Below are positions 8,296 through 16,105 of a DNA stretch of 64,000 bases, one piece after another. The stretch covers positions 124,001 through 188,000 of the forward strand of contig NZ_UTVH01000010.1 in assembly GCF_900585905.1 (NCBI RefSeq). Direction: 5' to 3'. This stretch comes from Pseudomonas viridiflava (GTDB lineage Bacteria > Pseudomonadota > Gammaproteobacteria > Pseudomonadales > Pseudomonadaceae). The translations under genes were made by a program, and so were the position numbers. Under the pieces are notes generated by a model that worked only from the letters and a program-made list of their open reading frames with translations, had not been told where the DNA came from and made no database searches. Numbering within the stretch: position 1 is the first letter of the stretch; each line of letters opens with the position of its first letter.

Positions 8296-9177
8296 TCAGT
8301 AGGCGATGCGGATGTCCTGGAAATTCAGGTCGCGGTCTGTCGGTTCGCTGTCGCCTTCGTCGAACAGCAGCCGGTGGATGCGTTGCGCGGTGTGTTGAAA
8401 CCCGACGCTGCCAAGGCTTTTCAGGTCGTACTGATGGCTGTTGATCTCTGCTCGCACGCGGCCTGGGTGGGGCGAGAGCAAGAGGATGCGGTTGCCCACC
8501 ACCAGCGCTTCTTCAATGGAATGGGTCACGAACAGCAGGGTGAAACGCACTTCCTCCCACAACTCCAGCAGCTCTTCCTGCATCTTGCGACGGGTCAGGG
8601 CGTCGAGGGCGGCGAAGGGTTCGTCCATCAGCAGGATTTTTGGCTGCATTGCCAGCGCGCGAGCAATCGCCACCCGGGCCTTCATGCCGCCGGACAAGGT
8701 ATGCGGATAGGCATCGGCGAACGCGCTCAGCCCCACTTTTGCCAGGTAATAATGCGCCCGCTCGGCGGCTTCCTTGCGTTTGAGGGTGCGCGAAGCCAGC
8801 AGCGGAAACATGACGTTCTCGATCACGGTTTTCCACGGCGGCAGCTGATCGAACTCCTGAAACACCACGATGCGGTCCGGGCCGGGTTCCTTGACCTCGG
8901 CGCCTGCGAGGCGAATCGTGCCTTCGCTGGGCTTGATAAAACCCGCAACCGCCTTGAGCAGGGTGGATTTGCCGCAGCCCGAGGGGCCCAGCAACACGAA
9001 GCGATCGGCCGGATCGACTTCGAAACTGACCTGATGCGTGGCCCGCACGACGCGCTCGGGCGTGCGGTATTCAAGGCTGACGTTCTGGACGTGCAGCAGG
9101 GCTTCAGCGGCGGGCTGATCAACCTGTGGCGCAATCGGGGAGGCGCTGGCCGTGTAGCTTTGCAGAACAGCATTCAT
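8296..9177 (-). CDS. ABC transporter ATP-binding protein, taurine/alkanesulfonate type
   Basis: This cytoplasmic ATPase of 293 residues energises the adjacent permease. Walker A is GPSGCGKST, the Q-loop sits in VVFQEFDQLPPW, the signature is LSGGMKARVAIARAL, Walker B is ILLMDEPFAALD and the H-loop is FVTHSIEEAL. About 25 extra residues precede the fold. A C-terminal extension after the H-loop ends in an acidic, Pro/Thr-containing tail. The gene lies 15 bp after the dioxygenase gene, so the two are co-transcribed. Confidence 0.93.
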   Translation of the reverse strand: MNAVLQSYTASASPIAPQVDQPAAEALLHVQNVSLEYRTPERVVRATHQVSFEVDPADRFVLLGPSGCGKSTLLKAVAGFIKPSEGTIRLAGAEVKEPGPDRIVVFQEFDQLPPWKTVIENVMFPLLASRTLKRKEAAERAHYYLAKVGLSAFADAYPHTLSGGMKARVAIARALAMQPKILLMDEPFAALDALTRRKMQEELLELWEEVRFTLLFVTHSIEEALVVGNRILLLSPHPGRVRAEINSHQYDLKSLGSVGFQHTAQRIHRLLFDEGDSEPTDRDLNFQDIRIAY

Positions 9178-9192
9178 TGGTAGGCTCCGGTT

Positions 9193-10089
9193 TCAGAACG
9201 GCGCATCGCCCTGGATGGTGGTGCGGTGCAGGCGCCGACGCAGCTGTTCGGGAGTGCCGCCTGCCAGGTGGATCAGCGAGCGGTTATCCCAGAACACCAT
9301 GTCGTTGGGCGCCCACTTGTGCCGATAGACGGCCTCCGGGCGCACGCTGTGGGCGAACAGTTCGGCGAGGATCTGCCGGCTTTCATCTTCCGGCAGACCG
9401 ACGATATGGGTGGTGAATCCCTCGCTGACGAACAGCGCCTTGCGGCCGTTTTCGGGGTGCGTGCGCACAATCGGATGGCTGACCACCACCACCTGCGCCA
9501 ACTGCTCGGCCGTCAGCGTCGGGCGCCAGTTCTGTGCGTTATGGCCCTCGCGATAACGGGCGGTGTAGCTGTGCACCGCAGCGCGGCCTTCGACCGCCTT
9601 ACGCAAGTGCGCGGGCAGCGTGTCCCACGCCAGGTGCATGTCGGCGAACAGCGTGTCGCCGCCCTCGCTGGGCAGCTCCTGGGCGTAGAGCATCGAACCC
9701 AGGCTGGGCAGTTCTTTATAGGACAGATCCGAATGCCAGTATTTGCCTGCGTCGCCCAGACCAATCGGCTGGCCGTTGTCGACAATGTTGGAAACGATGA
9801 GGATTTCCGGATGGTTGGCCAGCAGGAACTGCTTGAGCACATGAATCTGCAGCACGCCGAAACGCCGGCTGAAGTCGACCTGCTGTTGCGGGGTAATTCG
9901 TTGATCGCGGAACACCACCACGTGGTGATCCAGATGAGCCTTATGCACGCGGGCGAAGTCGGCGTCGTTGAGCGGCCGCGACAGGTCCAGGCCCACGATT
10001 TCTGCGCCTACCGTGTCGGCGAACGGGCGCACATCGAACACCTGCGACGCGGCTTGAACAGAAGATGACGCGAAAGAGGCTGCAGACAT
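9193..10089 (-). CDS. TauD/TfdA-family Fe(II)/2-oxoglutarate dioxygenase
   Basis: This 298-residue non-haem iron oxygenase belongs to the family that releases sulfite or sulfate from taurine, sulfonates or alkyl sulfates. The iron facial triad is visible as H-x-D in KYWHSDLSY (about residue 117) and a distal His in RRRLHRTTIQGD near the C-terminus, where the Arg residues bind 2-oxoglutarate. It is the first gene of the minus-strand cluster with the ABC transporter, so import and desulfonation are coupled. AtsK-type alkyl sulfatase and TauD are both possible; the sequence alone does not separate them. Upstream DNA is AT-rich with an inverted repeat, consistent with sulfur-starvation control. 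Confidence 0.9.
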   Translation of the reverse strand: MSAASFASSSVQAASQVFDVRPFADTVGAEIVGLDLSRPLNDADFARVHKAHLDHHVVVFRDQRITPQQQVDFSRRFGVLQIHVLKQFLLANHPEILIVSNIVDNGQPIGLGDAGKYWHSDLSYKELPSLGSMLYAQELPSEGGDTLFADMHLAWDTLPAHLRKAVEGRAAVHSYTARYREGHNAQNWRPTLTAEQLAQVVVVSHPIVRTHPENGRKALFVSEGFTTHIVGLPEDESRQILAELFAHSVRPEAVYRHKWAPNDMVFWDNRSLIHLAGGTPEQLRRRLHRTTIQGDAPF

Positions 10090-10134
10090 AAACGCCGACT
10101 CCAGAAGACTGGTGGTTGAGAACGTCGACTTTAT

Positions 10135-10162
10135 AGGTATAAGAAAATTAATTTAAATACCT
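10135..10162 (-). promoter_or_regulatory. AT-rich promoter region with inverted repeat upstream of the dioxygenase-ABC operon
   Basis: AGGTAT (10135-10140) and ATACCT (10157-10162) are inverted arms with a 16-bp AT-rich spacer, about 50 bp upstream of the dioxygenase start. Sulfur-starvation promoters in Pseudomonas are typically AT-rich and CysB-dependent. The site itself is an inference. Confidence 0.35.
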
Positions 10163-10277
10163 TTAATGCATATGGATAGTTCGTTAAACGATTAGGGCAG
10201 ATTGTGGTGACGAGCCCACCCACGCTCATTTCTATGGTGGATATACCTGGGGCGTAGGGGTGGTGGGAGTGAGCTTT

Positions 10278-10364
10278 GTGGGAGCGAGCTTGCTCGCGAA
10301 CGAGATGCCGCAAACAGTAGTGCGCTGAGCTGACTGACGCCTTCGCAAGCAAGCTTGCTCCCAC
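10278..10364. repeat. REP doublet (GTGGGAGCGAGC family)
   Basis: GTGGGAGCGAGCTTGCTCGC and its inverse ending GCTTGCTCCCAC face each other about 190 bp upstream of the dioxygenase gene. The rest of 10163-10506 holds no gene. Confidence 0.75.
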
Positions 10365-10417
10365 CTGCCATCTGCCATCTGCCACCTGCCACCTCCCACC
10401 TGCCATCTGCCATCATC
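10362..10417. repeat. Heptanucleotide microsatellite, eight units
   Basis: Eight near-perfect 7-bp units of the form CAYCTGC run from 10362 to 10417, with single changes only in units 5 and 8. They abut the REP doublet and lie outside any gene, between metQ and the dioxygenase gene. Confidence 0.85.
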
Positions 10418-10506
10418 CTAGTACCCGTTTCAGATTCCCATAGGCGCTTCCGGGGTGGCGCTCCACCGAGCAACGCGAGGCAGCGACGGCGTCCCGGAGC
10501 GCATAC

Positions 10507-10541
10507 ACAAAAACGCCGACGCTGTTGCCAGCGTCGGCGTT
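10507..10541 (-). terminator. Strong terminator after metQ
   Basis: A perfect 13-bp stem (10512-10524 with 10529-10541) has a 4-base loop and, on the minus strand, a TTTTGTGT tail. It lies about 27 bp after the metQ stop. Confidence 0.85.
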
Positions 10542-10567
10542 GAGTGTCGCTTGAAGGTATTCGCCAA

Positions 10568-11350
10568 TCAGAACGCCGGGATGACTGCGCCGTCGTACTT
10601 CTTGTTGATGAAGTCTTTGACTTGCTGGCTGGTCAGCGCCTTCGACAGTTTCTCGATGGCGTCGGCGTGAGCATTGTCCTCGCGGGTCACCAGGTAGTTG
10701 ACGTAAGGCGAGTCAGAACCCTCGATGATCAGCGCATCGTTCTTCGGGCTCAGCTTGGCTTCCAGCGCATAGTTGGTGTTGATCATGGCCAGATCAACCT
10801 GGCCCAGAGCGCGCGGCAATACCGCCGATTCCAGCTCGCGGAACTTGAGCTTTTTCGGGTTGGTGGCGATGTCTTTTGGTGTGGCCAGCGCGTTGGTCGG
10901 GTCTTTCAGGGTGATCAGGCCGCCTTTCTGCAGCAGCAGAAGCGCACGACCGGCATTGCTGCCTTCATTGGGGATGGCGATGGTGGCGCCATCCGGCAGG
11001 TCTGCCAGCTTCTTGTACTTGGTGGAGTAGCCGCCGAACGGTTCAACGTGGACACCCACACCGATCACCAGGTTGGCGCCCTTGCCCTTGTTGAAGCCTT
11101 CCAGATACGGCTTGGTCTGGAAGTAATTGGCGTCCAGACGCTTTTCGTTGAGCTGCACGTTAGGCTGCACGTAGTCGGTGAAGACCTTGATTTCCAGGTC
11201 GACGCCTTCCTTTGCCAGCTCAGGCTTGATCAGTTCCAGAATTTCCGCGTGGGGAACCGGTGTCGCGCCCACCACCAGCTTCTCGCCTGCCTGGGCGATA
11301 CTTACCGAAAATACAGCCGCCAAAGCGGTCAACAGCAATGTCTTCTTCAT
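10568..11350 (-). CDS. metQ: MetQ/NlpA-family methionine-type binding protein
   Basis: This periplasmic binding protein of 260 residues belongs to the D-methionine/NlpA family (LVVGATPVPHAEILE, RLDANYFQTKPYLE, AIPNEGSNAGRALLLLQ). The signal peptide ends AQA-GE with no lipobox cysteine, so this copy is predicted to be soluble in the periplasm rather than lipid-anchored. No MetN or MetI gene is adjacent; it must use a transporter encoded elsewhere or serve the neighbouring sulfur genes. It sits between the sulfonate cluster and a sigma-54 activator gene and ends in a strong terminator. Confidence 0.85.
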   Translation of the reverse strand: MKKTLLLTALAAVFSVSIAQAGEKLVVGATPVPHAEILELIKPELAKEGVDLEIKVFTDYVQPNVQLNEKRLDANYFQTKPYLEGFNKGKGANLVIGVGVHVEPFGGYSTKYKKLADLPDGATIAIPNEGSNAGRALLLLQKGGLITLKDPTNALATPKDIATNPKKLKFRELESAVLPRALGQVDLAMINTNYALEAKLSPKNDALIIEGSDSPYVNYLVTREDNAHADAIEKLSKALTSQQVKDFINKKYDGAVIPAF

Positions 11351-11530
11351 GCAATGCCCTTGGGAAATCGAGGTCGCTCAGCACGACAGCTCTTCAATGA
11401 GAAGCCCCCAGCGGTGCTGCGGGGGGCGTGGAGCGGACATTACCGATATTGTTTATTCCAAGACAATACTTTTTTAGCTGGTGCTTATGCTTTTCAAGCA
11501 TGCATCCAGCGCTGCAGAAGGGGGTGTCCT

Positions 11531-12457
11531 TCAACCAAAACGTTCGAGCAGGTGCCGCAGGGCGTCCAGGTGCTCGCGCCGGGCCTGGGCTGGAGCGCCT
11601 GACAGCAGCCGTTCGAGTTCGCGCAGCGGCTCTGCGATGACAGACAGGTTCAAGTGTTCCGGCAGAATCTCTGCGCCGCTGCTGACCAGCAAGGCAAAGT
11701 GGATGACATTCTCCAGTTCGCGGGTATTGCCGGGCCAGCGGTGGCTTTCCAGCACCTGCTGCGCGGCCTCGCTGATCAGCGGTACCTCGAGGCCCAGGCG
11801 CTGGCTGTAGATGCCCAGAAAGTACTCGGCCAGTGGCAACACGTTGCCTGGCTGCTCGCGCAGGGGCGGCAGGTCGAGATGGCCTTCGCTGAGGTAGCTG
11901 AACAGCCGCTCGTGAAACTTGCCAGCGGCCACTGCTTGCGCCAGATCGATACTGGTGGCAGCCACCAGTCGCACATCCACCGGGCTTGGATGCGGCGCAC
12001 CGACGCGGACGACTTCATGGTTTTCCAGCGCAGCCAGCAGTTTGGTCTGAATCGACAACGGCAGGTCGCCGATTTCATCCAGGTACAGCGTGCCGCCGTT
12101 GGCTGAACCGAACCAGCCGGCGCGGCTGCTGGCCGAGCCGCTGTGGGTGCCTGCGGCATAACCGAACAGTTCGGCGTCGGCATAGGTCGGGCTGATGGCG
12201 CCGCAGTTGACCGAGACGAAAAGCCCCGGGCGATCACTGCCGCGATGGATGTGCCGCGCCAGCAGTTCCTTGCCGGTCCCTGACTCGCCCCGGATCAATA
12301 CCGGCAGCGCACGCGGCGCCAGTTGCTCCATTTCCTCGCGTAGCCGTCTGGAGCGCGGATCGATGAACACCAGCGCTTTGGCGCGAATGCTCAGGGGGCT
12401 TTTTTCGGCATCGGGAAAGGTCAGCAAGGGCTGACCGAGGGGATGTTCCTGGCTCAT
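11531..12457 (-). CDS. Sigma-54 activator-like AAA+ protein lacking the GAFTGA motif, arginine fingers and HTH
   Basis: The 308-residue protein is an NtrC-type AAA+ domain with almost nothing else. Walker A is GESGTGKE (about residue 56) and Walker B is GGTLYLDEIGD. The loop that contacts sigma-54, usually GAFTGA, reads GTHSGS. The block normally FREDLYYRL, carrying both arginine fingers, reads FHERLFSYL. After the AAA+ lid (WPGNTRELENVI) only ~60 residues follow, and I see no Fis-type helix-turn-helix in this or the other frames. The start has GGGAG upstream. It may be a non-activating regulator or a decaying gene; the ORF is otherwise intact. Its neighbours suggest a role in sulfur metabolism. 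Confidence 0.8.
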   Translation of the reverse strand: MSQEHPLGQPLLTFPDAEKSPLSIRAKALVFIDPRSRRLREEMEQLAPRALPVLIRGESGTGKELLARHIHRGSDRPGLFVSVNCGAISPTYADAELFGYAAGTHSGSASSRAGWFGSANGGTLYLDEIGDLPLSIQTKLLAALENHEVVRVGAPHPSPVDVRLVAATSIDLAQAVAAGKFHERLFSYLSEGHLDLPPLREQPGNVLPLAEYFLGIYSQRLGLEVPLISEAAQQVLESHRWPGNTRELENVIHFALLVSSGAEILPEHLNLSVIAEPLRELERLLSGAPAQARREHLDALRHLLERFG

Positions 12458-12516
12458 GACAGACTCCCGCCTGAACCTTGTGCAAGCTCAGGCGTAAAAC
12501 GAAAAGGATCAGCGGT

Positions 12517-13098
12517 TCAGGCGCGACGACGGGCTTGATGTTCCATTCGGCTCTGTAACCGGTAGAGGTAGGCAAAGCCTTGCTCCCAGCGCCGATGCCC
12601 GGACTTGACGTTGATATGCCCGGCCTCGCTGAGCACGCCGATCTCGGCGCCCCAGTGGCGGGCCATCGCCATGGCGCGGGCCGTGCTGACAGCGGCGTCG
12701 TTGTCCGACGTGACAATCTGGGTCGGAAACGGCAGCAGGTCTTGCGGGATTGGTGCGAAATTACGCAATGCCGGCGAGCAGTTGGGGCGTTCGACGTCGG
12801 CGGGGGCGACCAGCAAGGCGCCTTTGACCTGGCGCAGCGACTGCAAGGGCGCCAGCCGCGCCCAATGCGCCACGGTGACGCAGCCCAGGCTGTGGGCGAC
12901 AAGAATCACCGGCGTGTCCTGGGCCGCAATACTGCGCTGCAGTTGGCCGACCCAGTCTTCACGGCGCGGGTTGTGCCAGTCCATTTGCTCCACGCGTTCG
13001 CTATTGGGCAGGCTGTTTTGCCAATGGGTTTGCCAGTGCTCGGCGCCTGACCCCTGCCAGCCTGGCACGATCAGATAGCGGATCGACTCGTTCTGCAT
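12517..13098 (-). CDS. RBBP9/YdeN-family serine hydrolase
   Basis: This 193-residue alpha/beta hydrolase belongs to the RBBP9/YdeN group. The nucleophile serine lies in LVAHSLGCV (about residue 70), the acid is probably the Asp of TSDNDAAVS, and the base is the His in AGHINV. There is no signal peptide, so it is cytoplasmic. Its substrate is unknown. It lies 59 bp upstream of the sigma-54 activator-like gene on the same strand and may be co-transcribed with it. Confidence 0.88.
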   Translation of the reverse strand: MQNESIRYLIVPGWQGSGAEHWQTHWQNSLPNSERVEQMDWHNPRREDWVGQLQRSIAAQDTPVILVAHSLGCVTVAHWARLAPLQSLRQVKGALLVAPADVERPNCSPALRNFAPIPQDLLPFPTQIVTSDNDAAVSTARAMAMARHWGAEIGVLSEAGHINVKSGHRRWEQGFAYLYRLQSRMEHQARRRA

Positions 13099-13208
13099 GG
13101 GTCATGCTCCTGCATTCGTGCGTTCATCGGCGCAGTATAAGGAGCGAGTATCCATTGGTTAAGGAATAAGAAGCTATCAGCCAATAGCTAGATGGAATAT
13201 ACAAGGCG

Positions 13209-13247
13209 AAAAAAAGGGATTGTCCCCTGCCTGAGGAACAACCCCTT
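13209..13247 (-). terminator. Terminator on the exuT strand
   Basis: On the minus strand an AAGGG..CCCTT stem with GUU/ACAA inner pairing is followed by a run of seven T (complement of 13209-13215). It lies about 250 bp beyond the exuT stop, after a REP cluster. Confidence 0.6.
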
Positions 13248-13344
13248 GAATACGCTCATGCGCGCCCGGCTTTCATCGGGCAGGTGCGACATTAGCGTGG
13301 CTTTGTTACAAAACGGCGAATGGCCGTTTCACTTACTCAAACAC

Positions 13345-13477
13345 GTGTGAGCGAGCTTGCTCGCGAATAGATTTACCAGGCGAAGTACAGTGCTGATCCT
13401 GCTGACGCCTTCGCAAGCAAGCCTGCTCCCACTTTTGTCGCTGACTGACTGCTTCGCCAACACGTTGGCTCCTACAG
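13345..13477. repeat. REP elements downstream of exuT
   Basis: A GAGCGAGCTTGCTCGC arm, its inverse ending TGCTCCCAC (to 13432) and a third arm of the GGCTCCTACA type (13451-13477) fill the space between exuT and its terminator. The 400-bp gap 13099-13498 holds no gene. Confidence 0.75.
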
Positions 13478-13498
13478 TTATCGGATCAAGCCGCCTAT

Positions 13499-14812
13499 TC
13501 AAACCGGCTGTGGCTGCGGGCTGTCCTTGGGCGCAAGGGGCTGAGCAGCAACCACCGCAGGCTCCGTCGGCAATGCCCGGGCAACGTTCCAGACCACGAT
13601 GGCCGCCACGATATCGAACACGGCAAGCACCACGAACAGAGGGCTGTAGCCGATTTTGGTGACCAGCACGCCGAATACCAGGGTGAACGCGGCGGCGCCC
13701 AGGTAGCCAAACATGCCGCCCATGCCGGTTGCCGTGGCGACTTCATTCTTGCCAAAGGAGTCCGAGGTGATGGAATACAGCGCGCCGGACAGCGTCTGGT
13801 GGGCGAAGCCACCGACGCACAGCAGCGCGATGGCAGCGTAGGGGCTGTCGACCAGACCGATGCAGGCCGGGCCGATCATGCAGGACGCGCCAAACAGCAG
13901 CACCAGCTTGCGCGAGGTGAACAGCGACACCTTGCAGTACTTGTGGAAAAACGGGCTGAGGTAACCGCCCAGTATGCAGCCGATGTCCGCCGCCAGAAAC
14001 GGCAGCCAGGCGAACATGGCAATCTCCTTGATGTTCATGTGCCGCTCGGTCATCAGGTACAGCGGAATCCACGCATTGAACGTCTGCCAGGCAGGCTCGG
14101 ACAGCACCCGCGCTGACGCAATCGCATAGAAGTTGCGGCTGGTGATGATCTTCTTCCAGCTGCCTTTCTGTGCCGGCACTTCCTTGAGGTGCGATTCCTG
14201 CCCGCTGAGGATGTAATCACGCTCGGTGTCGCTGAGGCGCTTCTGGTCGCGAGGGTGTTTGTACAGCAGCAGCCAGGCGCCACTCCAGACGATACCCAGC
14301 CCGCCGACAATCAGGAAAGCCAGCTCCCAGCCGCTCTGCAGAATCGCCCAGACCACCAGGGGTGGTGCCAGTAACGCACCGATTGATGAGCCAATGTTGA
14401 ACCAGCCAATGGCCACCGAGCGCTCTTTGGCCGGGAACCACTCGGTGGTGGCCTTGACGCCTGCGGGCAGGCCAGCGGCTTCTGTCAGCCCCAGCATGCC
14501 GCGGAAAATCGCCAGGCTCTGCCAACCGGTCGCAAACGCGGCAGCGGCGCAGGCTGCCGACCAGGCCACGGCAAAAATCGCAAAACCCATCTTGGTGCCG
14601 ATGGCGTCGATGATGTACCCGGCCACCGGCTGCATCAGGGCGTAACATACCTGCCAGGCGACCACGATGTGGGAATACTGCTCAGTGCTGATACTCAGCT
14701 CGCTCATCAGTGTCGGTGCGGCGACTGACAGCGTATTGCGGGCCAGGTAGTTGACGATCAGGCCGGCTGTTACCAGGCCCACCATCCACCAGCGAATGCC
14801 TCGAATCTTCAT
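13499..14812 (-). CDS. exuT: MFS hexuronate transporter ExuT
   Basis: This 437-residue inner-membrane transporter has twelve predicted helices. It follows E. coli ExuT closely along its length: RNTLSVAAPTLM, YSHIVVAWQ, QPVAGYIIDAIGTKMG, TEWFPAKERSVAIGWFN, LLLYKHPRDQKRLS, EIAMFAW and GGFAHQTLSGAL. The family is anion:cation symport of galacturonate and glucuronate, which suits a plant-associated Pseudomonas feeding on pectin products. No catabolic uxa or uxu gene is adjacent. A REP cluster and a terminator follow. The proline-rich C-terminal tail is likely cytoplasmic. Confidence 0.88.
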   Translation of the reverse strand: MKIRGIRWWMVGLVTAGLIVNYLARNTLSVAAPTLMSELSISTEQYSHIVVAWQVCYALMQPVAGYIIDAIGTKMGFAIFAVAWSAACAAAAFATGWQSLAIFRGMLGLTEAAGLPAGVKATTEWFPAKERSVAIGWFNIGSSIGALLAPPLVVWAILQSGWELAFLIVGGLGIVWSGAWLLLYKHPRDQKRLSDTERDYILSGQESHLKEVPAQKGSWKKIITSRNFYAIASARVLSEPAWQTFNAWIPLYLMTERHMNIKEIAMFAWLPFLAADIGCILGGYLSPFFHKYCKVSLFTSRKLVLLFGASCMIGPACIGLVDSPYAAIALLCVGGFAHQTLSGALYSITSDSFGKNEVATATGMGGMFGYLGAAAFTLVFGVLVTKIGYSPLFVVLAVFDIVAAIVVWNVARALPTEPAVVAAQPLAPKDSPQPQPV

Positions 14813-15400
14813 CTCTTCACCTGTTGTTATTGGCGTGGCGGCAAGCGAGCTCGCGGGACGCGCTTATCGCGCCGGGCTGACGAACCCGGCGCATGGGCGA
14901 GCGCGACGTGCAGACCTGTGTCGTCGAGAGAGAGTGTGGAAAAGGCTGTCAGGGCGCACGCGGGCCCAGGAAGGCAAAGCGAAAGTGCTCATGAGGGTTG
15001 TTACTCTTTGTATTATTTTTGTGGTTGCGACATTCAAACATTTGCTAGTCATCGTATGACTTAGGCGATTTATAGACACACCTTGTTACACTGTCAATGA
15101 CCATGAGCTGGGGTTAGACCATTGGCTATGGGGTCGCAGGCGCGTTTGCGCGGTCCGGGCATACGCGCTTGGTCATACGACAACTAATGACTGGCAAGTC
15201 ACGTGGAGCGGCTTCAGACGGGAAGGCGGTGTTTTGCCAGCCAGGGATTGGAGATTGGATTGCGCCGTGGGACCGGCTTTAGCCGGGAAGGCGATGGTTT
15301 GGTCGGCAGGAATCTGGTGTCTATGCAGGCCTCTTCCCGGCTGAAGCGGAGCGCCGCCCGGCCGGTCCCACGTCGGTCCCTTTACGACTGGGGGCCTGGG
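14813..15400. other. 588-bp intergenic region without a gene
   Basis: The half near exuT should hold its promoter. It is AT-rich around 15000-15110, but I cannot pick out a single convincing -35/-10 pair. Bases 15267-15371 are an inverted REP doublet of the GTGGGACCGG family. No ORF has a plausible start and codon use. Confidence 0.6.
15267..15371. repeat. REP doublet, GTGGGACCGG family
   Basis: GTGGGACCGGCTTTAGCCGG and its inverse ending GGCCGGTCCCAC bracket about 60 bp. It lies just beyond the 3' end of the response-regulator gene on the minus strand. Confidence 0.75.
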
Positions 15401-16081
15401 TCAACGCAGATCGAACGCTTCGTCTTCCAGCAATGCCAGTTGATACCCTTGGGCACCGACGTCGTGGATCAGTTTCGGCAGGTAGCGTTCGTCGATTTTT
15501 GCGCGCAGGCGCTGGATCGCGACGCCTACCCGGCGTGGATCGTTGTCGAACACCTGCGCCGCAATCTGCGCATGGGAGAGTACTTCGCCGTGGCGACTGG
15601 CAAGCAGCTGCAGCAGGGCGAATTCCGTTTCGCCCATGGAAATGCGCTGGCCGCCACGGCTGACCCGTTGCAGGCCGATGTCGATTTCCAGATCGGCCAT
15701 GCTGAAGCGTTCCGCATCCCCGCCCGGACCGCGCCGCAACAGCTTGCGCACACGGGTCAGCAGGTCATCGAAGGCAAAGGGTTTGAGCAGGTAATCGTCG
15801 GCGCTCAGCTCAAGGCCGCGCAGGCGGTCTTCGATGGCGTCGGGGGCGGTGAGCAGCAGTACGGGTGTCGCGCCGCGCTGGCGAATCAACTGCAGCAATT
15901 GCCAGCCATTGAGCCCTGGCAGCATCACATCGAGGATGATCAGATCGTAGCTCTGCTCTTCAACGAAACGTCGCCCGTCGAAGCCATTGAGTGCCACGTC
16001 CAGGGTAATACCGGAGCGGACAAAGCCTTCGCCCAGCTCGCGGGCCGTACCGGCATCATCTTCCACTAACAGCAGCCGCAT
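15401..16081 (-). CDS. OmpR-family response regulator without adjacent sensor kinase
   Basis: This 226-residue DNA-binding regulator has an intact receiver at residues 1-115: acidic pocket LLVEDD, phosphoacceptor Asp in LIILDVMLPG, Thr in LLLTAPD, Lys in DYLLKPF. A winged helix follows (TEFALLQLLASRHGEVLSHAQIA and VAIQRLRAKID). The stretch LIHDVGAQGYQLALLEDEAFDLR ends in an unusual acidic tail instead of the usual RGxGY finish. No kinase gene is next to it. It starts 24 bp after the stop of the Crp-like gene and has GAGGT upstream, so the two regulators probably share a transcript. Confidence 0.92.
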   Translation of the reverse strand: MRLLLVEDDAGTARELGEGFVRSGITLDVALNGFDGRRFVEEQSYDLIILDVMLPGLNGWQLLQLIRQRGATPVLLLTAPDAIEDRLRGLELSADDYLLKPFAFDDLLTRVRKLLRRGPGGDAERFSMADLEIDIGLQRVSRGGQRISMGETEFALLQLLASRHGEVLSHAQIAAQVFDNDPRRVGVAIQRLRAKIDERYLPKLIHDVGAQGYQLALLEDEAFDLR

Positions 16082-16105
16082 GTTGCACCTCGATTGTTCA
16101 GGCCG

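Noticed and set aside
10131..10473. Overlapping minus-strand ORFs upstream of the dioxygenase gene
   Set aside because: They consist of REP and heptanucleotide repeat DNA translated in several frames, with no start signal.
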